Below, piece after piece: positions 1-7,694 of a stretch of DNA of 64,000 bases; the stretch's first letter is position 1, and each line of letters opens with the position of its first letter. Both the position numbers and the translations under genes were made by a program. Location: contig NZ_CP051299.1 in NCBI RefSeq assembly GCF_012530535.1, forward strand, positions 1,922,001-1,986,000, read 5' to 3'. The notes under the pieces were generated by a model. The model saw only the letters and a list, made by a program, of their open reading frames with translations. It had not been told where the DNA came from and ran no database searches. This DNA comes from Microcella flavibacter (GTDB taxonomy: Bacteria; Actinomycetota; Actinomycetes; Actinomycetales; Microbacteriaceae).

Positions 1-132
1 GGCGGCACCGCCGCGCGTCCGCCGCGCGACCTCGGGTTCAGGTACAGCCGCGACTTCCGCGACCCCGACGGCCACCACTGGGAGGTCTTCTGGATGGACC
101 CGGTGGCCGCCGCGGAGGGACCGCCCGCCTGA
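1..132 (+). CDS. VOC/glyoxalase-family protein, C-terminal fragment
   Basis: The window opens inside a plus-strand gene. The last 43 codons read in frame 1 to a TGA stop. The visible tail contains DPDGHHWEVFWMDP, the typical final beta strand of the vicinal-oxygen-chelate (glyoxalase/bleomycin-resistance) fold. In that fold the Glu of the HxWEV motif usually supplies a metal ligand. The substrate cannot be told from this fragment. The gene converges on the minus-strand cofC operon with only six bases between the two stop codons. The 5' part lies outside the window. Confidence 0.7.
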   Translation, partial: GGTAARPPRDLGFRYSRDFRDPDGHHWEVFWMDPVAAAEGPPA

Positions 133-138
133 CCCCGG

Positions 139-753
139 CTAGGGCCCGGCGAGCACCGCGCTCGTGCGGGCTCCGAGCCCGAGGGCGCGCGCGGCCTCGA
201 GATCGTCGAGCGTGTCGACGTCGCGCTGCAGGGTGGCGAGGGCGAGGGGCGGGCCGGCGAGTCCGGCCGTGAGGTCGACGTAGCCGGCGTCGGCGTGGGC
301 CTCCGCCGATCCCGGCCCGAACCGCAGCGCGTGCGGCAGGCCCGCCGCCGCGACGACGAGCGCCGTTCCGGAGCCCCCGGCGTCGGGCACGAAGGCCCAG
401 CTGTGCTCGCTCGCGGCGAGCAGCGCCGACTCGAGGTCGGCGGGGTGCAGCGCCGGCAGGTCGCCCAGCAGGACGGCGGTGGGGGCATCCTCATCGCAGA
501 TCGCCAACCCCGCGCCGATCGCGACGATCAGACCGAAGCCCGGGTCGGGCACGACCCGCACCCCCTCGACCGGTTCGGGCAGCGCACCGACGACGACGAG
601 CTCGCCGACGGCCCGGCAGGCCCGCGCAGAGGCGAGCGTGTCGAGCGCGATCGCGTCGGCGAGCCGCGCGCGGCGATCGGCGTCGACCGCGAGCCGCGAC
701 TTGCCCCGGCCGCCGCCGCGCACGGGGACGACGAGGGAGACGGGGCGGGCCAT
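139..753 (-). CDS. cofC: CofC/FbiD, phospho(enol)pyruvate/phospholactate guanylyltransferase (F420 synthesis)
   Basis: A 204-residue nucleotidyltransferase. The N terminus carries the CofC glycine-rich signature (VPVRGGGRGKSRL) for GTP binding, followed by a LLGDLPAL metal-binding segment and a GSGTALVV stretch typical of the family. The enzyme joins GMP to 2-phospholactate or phosphoenolpyruvate, giving the activated precursor that CofD transfers to the deazaflavin Fo. The ATG follows a TAGGCT hexamer by six bases, and the TAG of that hexamer is the stop codon of the preceding transglutaminase gene. It may therefore have its own leaderless promoter as well as readthrough from cofE-moxR. The other F420 gene here, cofE, lies four genes upstream. 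CofD and the Fo synthase genes are not in the window. Confidence 0.9.
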   Translation of the reverse strand: MARPVSLVVPVRGGGRGKSRLAVDADRRARLADAIALDTLASARACRAVGELVVVGALPEPVEGVRVVPDPGFGLIVAIGAGLAICDEDAPTAVLLGDLPALHPADLESALLAASEHSWAFVPDAGGSGTALVVAAAGLPHALRFGPGSAEAHADAGYVDLTAGLAGPPLALATLQRDVDTLDDLEAARALGLGARTSAVLAGP

Positions 754-759
754 CGTCCG

Positions 760-765
760 AGCCTA
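760..765 (-). promoter_or_regulatory. candidate leaderless -10 (TAGGCT) of cofC
   Basis: TAGGCT ends six bases before the cofC ATG, with no Shine-Dalgarno between. A transcript would start at or next to the A of ATG. The first three bases are also the stop codon of the upstream gene. Confidence 0.45.
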
Positions 766-3183
766 GGCGGAGGGCCCGGGAGCGGAGGGACCGGGCGCGG
801 ACGGCCCGGCATCGGAGGGCGCGGGGGCGGAGCCGGCGGGGTCGGAGCGCGCGGCGGCTCCCGTCGCCGGCTGCTCCCCCGCCTCGAGCAGCGCGTCGTC
901 GGCGCGCGTCAGCAGCGAGACCGGGGCGACGCGGGCGAGGAGGCGGCGCCAGCCGGGCGACTGCGCCCGCAGCGCCGCGAGCACGCCGTCGATCACCGGC
1001 GGATCGACCCTCGAGCGGTCCGCCCCGAAGGCGCGGGCCTCCGCGGCGAGGAGGACGCGCTCGAGGTCGGCGCGGGCGGACGAGTCGCTCGCCGCCCAAG
1101 CATCGGCGAGCCCGCGCGGCGTCACCGTGAGCGCCGCCGGCAGCCCGAGATCGCGCGCGGTGTCGCGCACCTCGCGCCAGCGGTCGAGCGCGTCCTCCGA
1201 CCGGCGACGGCGCCGACGGCGCAGGGCCCGCGCGGCTGCAGGAGTGGCAAACAGGGCGAGCAGCAGCACCATCGCGACCGCCGCGACCACCGCGGGGTCG
1301 GGCCGGAAGCCGGCGGCCGAGCCCGCCTCGGTGCCGTCTCGCCCGCCGGCGCCGAAGCCGGGGGCGTCGCTCGGCACGAGCGGATCCGAGCCGTCGGGGC
1401 CCGGCGTCGGAGCCTCTGGGTCGGGCGCGTCGGTGGGCGTCTCGGGGTCGGGCGTGGAGGTCGGGATCGCGCCGGGCTCGGCGGCAGCGTCCGTCGCCGT
1501 CACGTCGTCGGCCGCGTAAGCCGGGGGGGCACCGCGGGACGGGGTCGGCTCGAATCGCACCCAGCCGATGCCGTCGAAGTGCAGCTCTGGCCACGAATGC
1601 AGATCATCGCTGCTCACAACATACTCGTTCGGCGCGTCAGGGTCGCGCACCCCGGGCAGGAACCCGACGGCGATTCGAGTGGGAATATCGAGCGTGCGGG
1701 CCATGAGCGTCATCGCCGAGGCGAACTGCACGCAGTAGCCGCTGCGCGCCTCGAGGAAACGCCCGACGATCTCGGCGCCTGTTCCGTCGTAGCTGCCGTC
1801 GACGGGCGCCTGCTCGCTGTACTCGAACGCGCCGCCGGTGAAGAAGCGCTGCAGGGCCAGCGCTTGATCGAACGCATTCTCGGCGTCTCCGACGACGGCG
1901 CGGGCCGTCTGCTCGACGATCGCCTCCGTCTCCTCCGGCACCGCGCGATAGCGCTCCAGACCGGGCGCGTCGACGCCGGCCGCCCGCAGCTGCTCGGGCG
2001 TCGGCTCGGCGATGAAGCTGTCGACCGTGTAGGCGCCGGTTCGCAGGGGCCCGCCGGGCGAGCGGAGGGTGACGCCGTCGCGGTCGATGATCCAGGAGCC
2101 ATCGAGATCGGTGACGCGCTCGGGCGCGCTCGGCAGCGGCACCCAGCGGGAGCGGAGGTTCGCGAGCGTGATGTCGGTCGTCACCTCGGTGCGCGGCATG
2201 CCGTCGCCGAACCACGCCGGAGGTCCGATGTCACCCGTCGGTTCCGCAGGGCCGTCGCTCTCGACTGGCTGAACGTTCTGACCCTCGAAGTCGGCCAGAT
2301 ACGCCAGAGTCAAGTACAGGCCGCCCTCCGCGGTAGTCGAGTATCGCAGCACAGTGACAGGAGCCCCTCGGCGAAGGTCATCACCGAGCGAGATCAGCGG
2401 ATTGACGCCGGTGGTGACGCCGGCGATGCCTTGGCCCGCGGGACGATCACCGACCACGACCGCCGGCAGGAGGGAGGGGGCGACGACAGCGAGCGCGACC
2501 ACAGCGGCCGCGATGCCGATCGCGCGCCCGGCCCCGGCGCCTCCCCCGCTCGCGGCCGGCCGGTGCACGGCGAGCAGCAGCAGGAACGCGGCGGCGGTCG
2601 CGAGCGCGGAGACGAGCGGCAGCTCGCCGGGCACGAGCACGACCGGCACGGCGAGCACCGCCAGCAGCGGCACCGCGGCAAGCGCCGGCCGCCGCAGCGC
2701 CGAGGCCGCCACGTCGGCGAGCAGTACGAGCGCACCGATGCCCGCCGCGAGCAGGAACCGGATGCCGTCCTCCGCGAACGCCGGGATGCCCTGCTCGGCG
2801 ATGCCCGTCTCGCCGTCGATCACGAGCTCGCCGATCCGGCGCACGACCCCCTCGAAGGGCAGCTCGTCGCCGACCGGCACGAGCGCGTCGAGCGCGAACA
2901 GGGCGATGAGCGCGATCGGCAGCGCGAGCACGCCGGCGACGACCGACCAGAGCCGCGCCCACGCCGGCGCGATGCGGCGCACGATGAGGCCCACCGCGAG
3001 CACGACCGCGGCGACGACGAGCGTCGAGGCGAACCAGGGGCCCTCCGCCTCGAGCAGCACGGTGAACCCGGTGAGCGCCGCCCCGGTCGCGAGCAGCAGG
3101 GCGAGGCTGACCGCGGGCGAGCCCGGTCCGGTGAACCCGCCGACGGGGGTGGATGCCCGTGCCCGCGCCGCCCGCTCAGCCAC
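763..3183 (-). CDS. TgpA-like membrane transglutaminase with intact catalytic Cys and His (module A)
   Basis: An 806-residue transglutaminase-like membrane protein. The N-terminal third is a bundle of hydrophobic helices (about residues 20-250). An extracytoplasmic region follows, then a transglutaminase core with catalytic Cys in SGYCVQFASAM (near residue 482) and His in DDLHSWPEL (near 530), followed by GWVRFEPTP. A Pro/Thr-rich linker, one more membrane helix and a cytoplasmic DUF4129-like tail close the protein. GTG 3183 was chosen because it overlaps the DUF58 stop by eight bases; the longer open frame upstream runs through the DUF58 gene. In this family the gene partners with MoxR and DUF58, as here. 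The exact substrate is unknown; a cell-envelope cross-linking or protease role is an inference. Confidence 0.85.
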   Translation of the reverse strand: MAERAARARASTPVGGFTGPGSPAVSLALLLATGAALTGFTVLLEAEGPWFASTLVVAAVVLAVGLIVRRIAPAWARLWSVVAGVLALPIALIALFALDALVPVGDELPFEGVVRRIGELVIDGETGIAEQGIPAFAEDGIRFLLAAGIGALVLLADVAASALRRPALAAVPLLAVLAVPVVLVPGELPLVSALATAAAFLLLLAVHRPAASGGGAGAGRAIGIAAAVVALAVVAPSLLPAVVVGDRPAGQGIAGVTTGVNPLISLGDDLRRGAPVTVLRYSTTAEGGLYLTLAYLADFEGQNVQPVESDGPAEPTGDIGPPAWFGDGMPRTEVTTDITLANLRSRWVPLPSAPERVTDLDGSWIIDRDGVTLRSPGGPLRTGAYTVDSFIAEPTPEQLRAAGVDAPGLERYRAVPEETEAIVEQTARAVVGDAENAFDQALALQRFFTGGAFEYSEQAPVDGSYDGTGAEIVGRFLEARSGYCVQFASAMTLMARTLDIPTRIAVGFLPGVRDPDAPNEYVVSSDDLHSWPELHFDGIGWVRFEPTPSRGAPPAYAADDVTATDAAAEPGAIPTSTPDPETPTDAPDPEAPTPGPDGSDPLVPSDAPGFGAGGRDGTEAGSAAGFRPDPAVVAAVAMVLLLALFATPAAARALRRRRRRRSEDALDRWREVRDTARDLGLPAALTVTPRGLADAWAASDSSARADLERVLLAAEARAFGADRSRVDPPVIDGVLAALRAQSPGWRRLLARVAPVSLLTRADDALLEAGEQPATGAAARSDPAGSAPAPSDAGPSAPGPSAPGPSA

Positions 3184-4426
3184 GCCGCACCCCCTCGCGC
3201 AGCAGGGCCTCCGCGGGCGTGCGATCCTCGGGGCGCCCGAGCAGCGACCACCAGGCGTCCGCCAGCGGCGCCGTCGGCTCGACCGAGGCGGTGAGCCAGC
3301 CCGCCCGGCGGAAGGCGTCCTCCGCCTCGCGGCCCGCCGGGCCGTCGGCGACCGGGCCGGAGGGGGCGACGAGCAGGGCGACGGCGACCGATCCGGGGGC
3401 GCGCTGGGCGAGCATCCACTGCACGGTGCCCGCATCGGGGCGGCAGGCGACGGCGACGAGCGGCACGGAGGCGGCGGTGCCCGGCACGGCGTCGAGCGGC
3501 GCGGCCGGGGCGAGCTCGAGCACCGCGAGCTCGCCCAGCACGCGGCCGACCGGCCCGTCGGCGGCGGGGGCGTCGTCGGCGCGCGGCGAGGGCGTGACGA
3601 GGTCGACGGCGTAGCCGCGCTCGGCGAGGTGGGCGGCCGCCGAGGCGGCCATGCGCACGGACCACTCGAAGGCGGGCGAGGCGGGCTCGCGGCGCGGCCG
3701 GTGGTCGGGGTACGAGGAGCGCTGGTCGTCGACGAGCAGACGGGCGCGGGGACCGGCCTGGGGCTCGTCCTGCCGCACCATGAGCTCGCCCTGCCGGGCC
3801 GAGACGCGCCAGTGCACGCGGCGCATGGCGTCGCCGCTGCGGTACTCGCGCGTGATGACGTCGTCATCGGCGCGCTCGCGCGAGCGGCTGCTGCGCGGCC
3901 CGCTCTCGGCGCTCGGATCGGGCACGGGGCCGGCGGGCAGCGGCTCGACGGCGGGCAGCACGAGCTGCGTCGTGACGGCGACGGTGCTCGTCACCCGCAC
4001 GGCGAGGGCGAAGGGGTCGCGATCCTCGATGAGGAGCGGGCCGACCGAGGCGAGGCCGCGGCGCTCGGGCCAGTAGCGGTAGCCGAGGGCCCGCGTACGG
4101 CGGGGCCGCACCTCGGCGAGGCGGCCCGGTCCCGCGTACCCGGGCGTCATGGGCACGCGCTCGATCCACTCGGCGGCGCGGGCCCGGCCCGAGACGAGCA
4201 CCTCGACGCGCACGGGCTCGTCGACGGTCGCGACGACGGGCTGCAGGTGGCGGCCGATGGCCAGCCGGGGGCGCGACGCCGCGACGACGATGAGGCCGAC
4301 GATCGGTGCAGCCGCGGCGACGACCGCGAGCGGCAGCAGCTCGGGGCGCTCGAGCCCGTAGGCGAGCGCAGCGAGGTTGGCGGCGACGACGAGGAACGCC
4401 CAGCCCCTGCCGGTCAACCGCGGCAC
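3176..4426 (-). CDS. DUF58 (von Willebrand A-like) protein, module A
   Basis: A 416-residue DUF58 protein. Two hydrophobic helices lie near the N terminus (residues about 10-55). A beta-rich segment follows, then the diagnostic DUF58 block YRSGDAMRRVHWRVSARQGE, then a vWA-like C-terminal half with LLVDDQRSSYPD. The GTG start at 4426 lies eight bases after the moxR stop, and the reading frame upstream of it is antisense-like shadow within moxR. DUF58 proteins are routinely encoded between a MoxR ATPase and a transglutaminase. They are thought to bridge the ATPase to a membrane client, but their biochemical role is not settled. Confidence 0.85.
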   Translation of the reverse strand: MPRLTGRGWAFLVVAANLAALAYGLERPELLPLAVVAAAAPIVGLIVVAASRPRLAIGRHLQPVVATVDEPVRVEVLVSGRARAAEWIERVPMTPGYAGPGRLAEVRPRRTRALGYRYWPERRGLASVGPLLIEDRDPFALAVRVTSTVAVTTQLVLPAVEPLPAGPVPDPSAESGPRSSRSRERADDDVITREYRSGDAMRRVHWRVSARQGELMVRQDEPQAGPRARLLVDDQRSSYPDHRPRREPASPAFEWSVRMAASAAAHLAERGYAVDLVTPSPRADDAPAADGPVGRVLGELAVLELAPAAPLDAVPGTAASVPLVAVACRPDAGTVQWMLAQRAPGSVAVALLVAPSGPVADGPAGREAEDAFRRAGWLTASVEPTAPLADAWWSLLGRPEDRTPAEALLREGVRRG

Positions 4427-4434
4427 GGCGCCCC

Positions 4435-5499
4435 TCAGCGCCGCGCGCCGGGGACGGGCACGGGGGTCGCGGCGATGATGCGGTGCACGACGTCGTCCAC
4501 GCCCCGCACGGGCGAGCCGTCGGGATGCTGCGCCCGGGGCACGAGGATCATGCGGTGCGAGAGCACCGTGGTCGCGAGGGCGTCGATGTCGTCGGGCAGC
4601 ACGAAGTCGCGGCCGTCGAGGGCGGCGCGGGCGCGGGCGGCGCGCACGAGCTGCAGCGTGGAGCGCGGGCTCGCCCCGAGCCGCAGCGCCGAGTCGTCGC
4701 GCGTGGCCTGCACGATCGCGACGGCGTACTGCTCGACGGCGGGGCTCACGAAGACCTCGCGCACGGTGGCGACCATGCGGCGCAGACCCGCGACGTCGAC
4801 GATCGGCTGCAGACGCTCGAGCGGGGAGCCGTGCTCGCGGTCGCGCAGCATCTGCTGCTCGCTCGCGGCGTCGGGGTAGCCGATCGAGATGCGCGCCATG
4901 AAGCGGTCGCGCTGCGCCTCCGGGAGGGCGTAGGTGCCCTCCATCTCGACGGGGTTCTGCGTCGCGACGACGAGGAACGGCTTCTCGAGCACGTGCGTGA
5001 GCCCGTCGACGGTGACCTGCCCCTCCTCCATGCACTCGAGCAGGGCGCTCTGCGTCTTGGGGCTCGCACGGTTGATCTCGTCGCCGATGACGATGTGGGC
5101 GAAGACCGGGCCCGGCGTTAACTCGAACACGCCCTGCTGCTGCCGGTAGACGCTCACGCCGGTGATGTCGGCGGGCAGCAGGTCGGGGGTGAACTGGATG
5201 CGGCTGACGCTGCCGGCGATGCAGGTGGCGAGCGCGCGGGCGAGCACGGTCTTGCCGACGCCCGGCACGTCCTCGATGAGCAGGTGGCCCTCGGCCAGTA
5301 GCACGGTGAGCGCCATGTCGACGGCCTCGGGCTTGCCGTCGAGCACCCCGTTCATCGCGTGGCGGATGGCGTCGCCGAGCTCGGCGAAGCGCTCCATCGT
5401 CAGCGGGCCGGACCCGGCGGCGCCGTCGCTCGCGGTCGCGGGGGCGTCGGGGTGGTGGCCGGCGGGGCCGGGGCTCGTCGTCGTGCTCACGTCGGGCAT
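4435..5499 (-). CDS. MoxR-family AAA+ ATPase, module A
   Basis: A 354-residue AAA+ ATPase of the MoxR family. A 35-residue disordered Ser/Thr/Pro-rich start precedes the core. Visible motifs are Walker A DVPGVGKTVLARAL, a Walker B region with IGDEINRASPKTQSALLE, sensor 1 in VVATQNPVEMEGTY, and the ALPEAQRDRFM segment. MoxR ATPases act as chaperone-like motors, often with vWA-domain partners. The ATG at 5499 gives the usual family length and lies 46 bases after the cofE stop, so cofE, moxR, DUF58, transglutaminase and cofC may share a transcript. A second MoxR paralogue occurs at 34777-35745. Confidence 0.9.
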   Translation of the reverse strand: MPDVSTTTSPGPAGHHPDAPATASDGAAGSGPLTMERFAELGDAIRHAMNGVLDGKPEAVDMALTVLLAEGHLLIEDVPGVGKTVLARALATCIAGSVSRIQFTPDLLPADITGVSVYRQQQGVFELTPGPVFAHIVIGDEINRASPKTQSALLECMEEGQVTVDGLTHVLEKPFLVVATQNPVEMEGTYALPEAQRDRFMARISIGYPDAASEQQMLRDREHGSPLERLQPIVDVAGLRRMVATVREVFVSPAVEQYAVAIVQATRDDSALRLGASPRSTLQLVRAARARAALDGRDFVLPDDIDALATTVLSHRMILVPRAQHPDGSPVRGVDDVVHRIIAATPVPVPGARR

Positions 5500-5545
5500 C
5501 CTCGCATGCCCCGGTGACGAAACGGTCGACGGCCGGTCGGGAAGG

Positions 5546-6379
5546 TCAGGATTGCTCGGATGCTCCGGCCGCGGCGGCACGACCCGCCGCGAGCCCGGCC
5601 TCGTACCCCTCGGCGTAGCCCGCCGCCCGCCCCTCGGCGCGCGCCTCGCGGTGGCCGAGGTAGAACATGTCCTCCTCGGCGCGGCGCACGAGCTGCCGAC
5701 CGCCGGGGGCTGCCGCATCGAGCAGGCGCGCCATTCCGCGGATCACGGCCACGGGCATCCCGCTGGATTTGCCCTTCACGAGGTCGGCGGCCGCCGCGAT
5801 CTCGTCGCCCACGGCGGGGGCGGTGACCTCGAGCAGCTTGCCGCTCGCGTCGCGCCCGCCGCGCAGGTCGTCGAGCAGGCGCACGCCGCTCGCGCCGATC
5901 GCGATATCGGTCTGGCCCTCGCGCCAGGCGCGGCCCGCGGTGTCGGTGATGACGACGCCGACCGGGCCGCCCACGCGGTCCTCCACCGCCGCGCGGATCG
6001 CCGCCGCGCTCGCGTCGGGGTCGAGCGGCAGCAGCAGCACCGTGCCGTCGGCGGTGTTGCTCGCGTCGACCCCGGCCGCGGCCATGACGAGCCCGAGACG
6101 GTTCTCGACGATGCGGGTCACCCCGCCCGGGTGCTCGCGCGTGGCGACGACGCGCACCGTCTCGTCGGTGATGGCCTGCTCGCGGTCGGCCGCCTCGCGG
6201 ATGCGCCCCTCGGCCTTGCTGACGATCTTGCTCGTCACGGCGAGGATGTCGCCCGGCCGCACGTCGCCCTCCGCCGCGGCGTGAGCGATCAGGGCCGGCA
6301 GGTCGTCGCCGGGCACGATCTCGCCGATGCCGGGCAGCACGAGCACGGTCAGGGCGGCGGGATGCTCGAGCGCGGTCAC
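5546..6379 (-). CDS. cofE: CofE, coenzyme F420-0:L-glutamate ligase
   Basis: A 277-residue CofE-family ligase that adds gamma-linked glutamates to F420-0. Family signatures seen are [13 protein letters not shown] near the N terminus, [34 protein letters not shown] and a C-terminal [14 protein letters not shown]. The GTG at 6379 is preceded six bases upstream by GAGAAT, a weak leaderless -10. An ATG 12 bases earlier hits a stop after two codons, so GTG is the best start. Unlike mycobacterial FbiB there is no fused nitroreductase domain; the protein ends in an Ala/Gly-rich tail. If the organism uses the phosphoenolpyruvate route, the dehydro-F420 reductase must be encoded elsewhere. Confidence 0.9.
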   Translation of the reverse strand: MTALEHPAALTVLVLPGIGEIVPGDDLPALIAHAAAEGDVRPGDILAVTSKIVSKAEGRIREAADREQAITDETVRVVATREHPGGVTRIVENRLGLVMAAAGVDASNTADGTVLLLPLDPDASAAAIRAAVEDRVGGPVGVVITDTAGRAWREGQTDIAIGASGVRLLDDLRGGRDASGKLLEVTAPAVGDEIAAAADLVKGKSSGMPVAVIRGMARLLDAAAPGGRQLVRRAEEDMFYLGHREARAEGRAAGYAEGYEAGLAAGRAAAAGASEQS

Positions 6380-6458
6380 GCTGCCATTCTCGCGCCCCCG
6401 GCTCGACGCGCGCTCGTCGCCCGGCCCTCGCCGCGGGGCAACCGGCGGTCGCCCGCCC

Positions 6459-7030
6459 TCAGACCGGCGATTCGCCGCGCTCGAGCTGCGCGACGTAGCC
6501 GGCGAGCTTGCGCGCCCGCGTCTCGGCCCGCACGACGCCGTCGAGCCGGAAGACGATGCCGAAGCGCTGCTGCGCGGCGAGGCCGGCGAAGGTCGCTGCC
6601 GCGGCGGGTGCGGCCTCGGGGCGGCGCGCAGGTCGGCCGGCACCTCCATGCACTTCTGCCGGTAGGCGGCCGCCCAGCGTCCGTCGGCCTGGGCCCGCTC
6701 GACCTGGGCGAGACCCACGGAGCGCATGCGGCCCTCCTCCGTCAGCCGCGCGACGATGCCGACGTTGCGCTGCGACCACGCCGACCGGGGGCGCCGCGGC
6801 GTGAACACCTGCAGCGAGTAGTCCGCGTCGAGGCCGTAGATCTGCCCGTCGATCCAGCCGAAGCAGAGGGCCGATTCGAGCGCCTCGTCGTAGGTGATGC
6901 CCGGCGCGGTCGACCGCTTCTTGCGCAACTGCAGGCGCACGCCGGGGTGATCCTCGTGGGCCGCGAGCCACGCCTCCCACGCGTCGACGGAGTCGAAGCG
7001 CATCACGGGCTTCTCGCTGTTGGCGACCAT
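6459..7030 (-). pseudogene. YdeI/OmpD-associated (bacteriocin-protection-like) protein, frameshifted
   Basis: Two overlapping frames together spell one protein of about 190 residues. The ATG at 7030 begins a frame with [31 protein letters not shown] and [14 protein letters not shown], hallmarks of the YdeI/OmpD-associated family. Near 6620 the homology passes to the next frame, which reads [14 protein letters not shown] and ends with [18 protein letters not shown]. One base appears missing in the CGCGCCGCCCCGAGG stretch. Without the shift the first frame continues as low-complexity Pro/Arg/Ser residues and runs into cofE. This is either a real pseudogene or a one-base sequencing error in a C-rich run. 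The start has a leaderless-type TAGGGT six bases upstream. Confidence 0.75.
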
Positions 7031-7036
7031 GCCAGC

Positions 7037-7042
7037 ACCCTA
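7037..7042 (-). promoter_or_regulatory. candidate leaderless -10 (TAGGGT) of the YdeI-like gene
   Basis: TAGGGT followed by GCTGGC and ATG, an exact six-base spacing with no ribosome-binding site. It matches the pattern before many other genes in the window. Confidence 0.4.
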
Positions 7043-7080
7043 GGGCCGAGGGCCGACGCCGGGGCCTGGTCGACCGCTCG

Positions 7081-7488
7081 TCAGCGCGCGGCGCCGCTGG
7101 TGGACCCCCCGCCGGCGTCGCGCGTGCGACGGGCCTCGACCTCGGCCTCGAGGCGGCGGATGCGGGCCTCGGTCTCTGCCTGGGCGATCTCGGCGTCGAG
7201 GCGGGCGAGCTCGGCCTCGGTGGAGCTGAGCGGGGCGCTCGCGGCAGCGGACGACGCGGCGGGCCGCTCCCACCGCCGCGGATCGCCGAACGAGACGGCC
7301 TCGGGGCGCGGGCCGTAGTCGCGGCCGATCGTCCACCAGAGGATCGCCCCGACGAGCGGGATGATGATGACGAGGATGATCCAGAAGGTCTTCGGCAGGT
7401 GGTTCACCTGGTGCTCGCCGCGCATGATGATGTCGGCGAGGGTGAGCACGGCGAGCAGGATCGGCAGCCCGGCCAGGATCAGGTACAC
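7081..7488 (-). CDS. small membrane protein with PLDc_N domain and coiled-coil tail
   Basis: A 135-residue protein. Residues 1-60 contain two hydrophobic helices, with the phospholipase-D-nuclease N-terminal (PLDc_N) signature around LPKTFWIILVIIIPLVGAIL and WWTIGRDYGPRP. The second half is charged and Ala/Glu/Arg-rich (AELARLDAEIAQAETEARIRRLE), predicted to form a coiled coil in the cytoplasm. No phospholipase HKD motif is present, so it is not an enzyme despite the domain name. The GTG start follows TAGGGT by six bases. Function unknown. Confidence 0.8.
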   Translation of the reverse strand: MYLILAGLPILLAVLTLADIIMRGEHQVNHLPKTFWIILVIIIPLVGAILWWTIGRDYGPRPEAVSFGDPRRWERPAASSAAASAPLSSTEAELARLDAEIAQAETEARIRRLEAEVEARRTRDAGGGSTSGAAR

Positions 7489-7494
7489 GCGGTC

Positions 7495-7500
7495 ACCCTA
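7495..7500 (-). promoter_or_regulatory. candidate leaderless -10 (TAGGGT) of the PLDc_N gene
   Basis: TAGGGT, six-base spacer GACCGC, then the GTG start. No Shine-Dalgarno is visible. Confidence 0.45.
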
Positions 7501-7554
7501 GTGAGGAAACCGCGTCTTGCGCCAGGGTCGCCGTGAGCATCCCGCCGCTGCCAT

Positions 7555-7639
7555 GCACGAATGCAGGACGTCCGAGCATGACCACGGCGTGTCGCCGCCA
7601 CCATCGAAGAGACGCGCCGCGGACGTCCTGCATTTGTGC
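7555..7639. repeat. intergenic inverted repeat, 20-base arms
   Basis: The arm GCACGAATGCAGGACGTCCG at 7555-7574 is repeated in reverse complement at 7620-7639 with 19 of 20 matches. The intervening segment is 45 bases. Each arm contains the palindrome GGACGTCC. The element fills the gap between the PLDc_N gene and the 3' end of the F420 oxidoreductase gene and contains no gene. It could be a dispersed intergenic palindrome (REP/MITE-like) or an unusual long-loop terminator. Confidence 0.6.
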
Positions 7640-7694
7640 ACGCTCGCGGCGGAAGAGCAGCACCCGTGCCGCCGCCGATCGGGACGACGGCCGG

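Noticed and set aside
295-3294. Plus-strand open frame of about 1000 codons opposite cofC and the transglutaminase
   Set aside because: Arg/Gly/Ala-rich composition without motifs, antisense to genes with clear families. Such frames are common in high-GC DNA.
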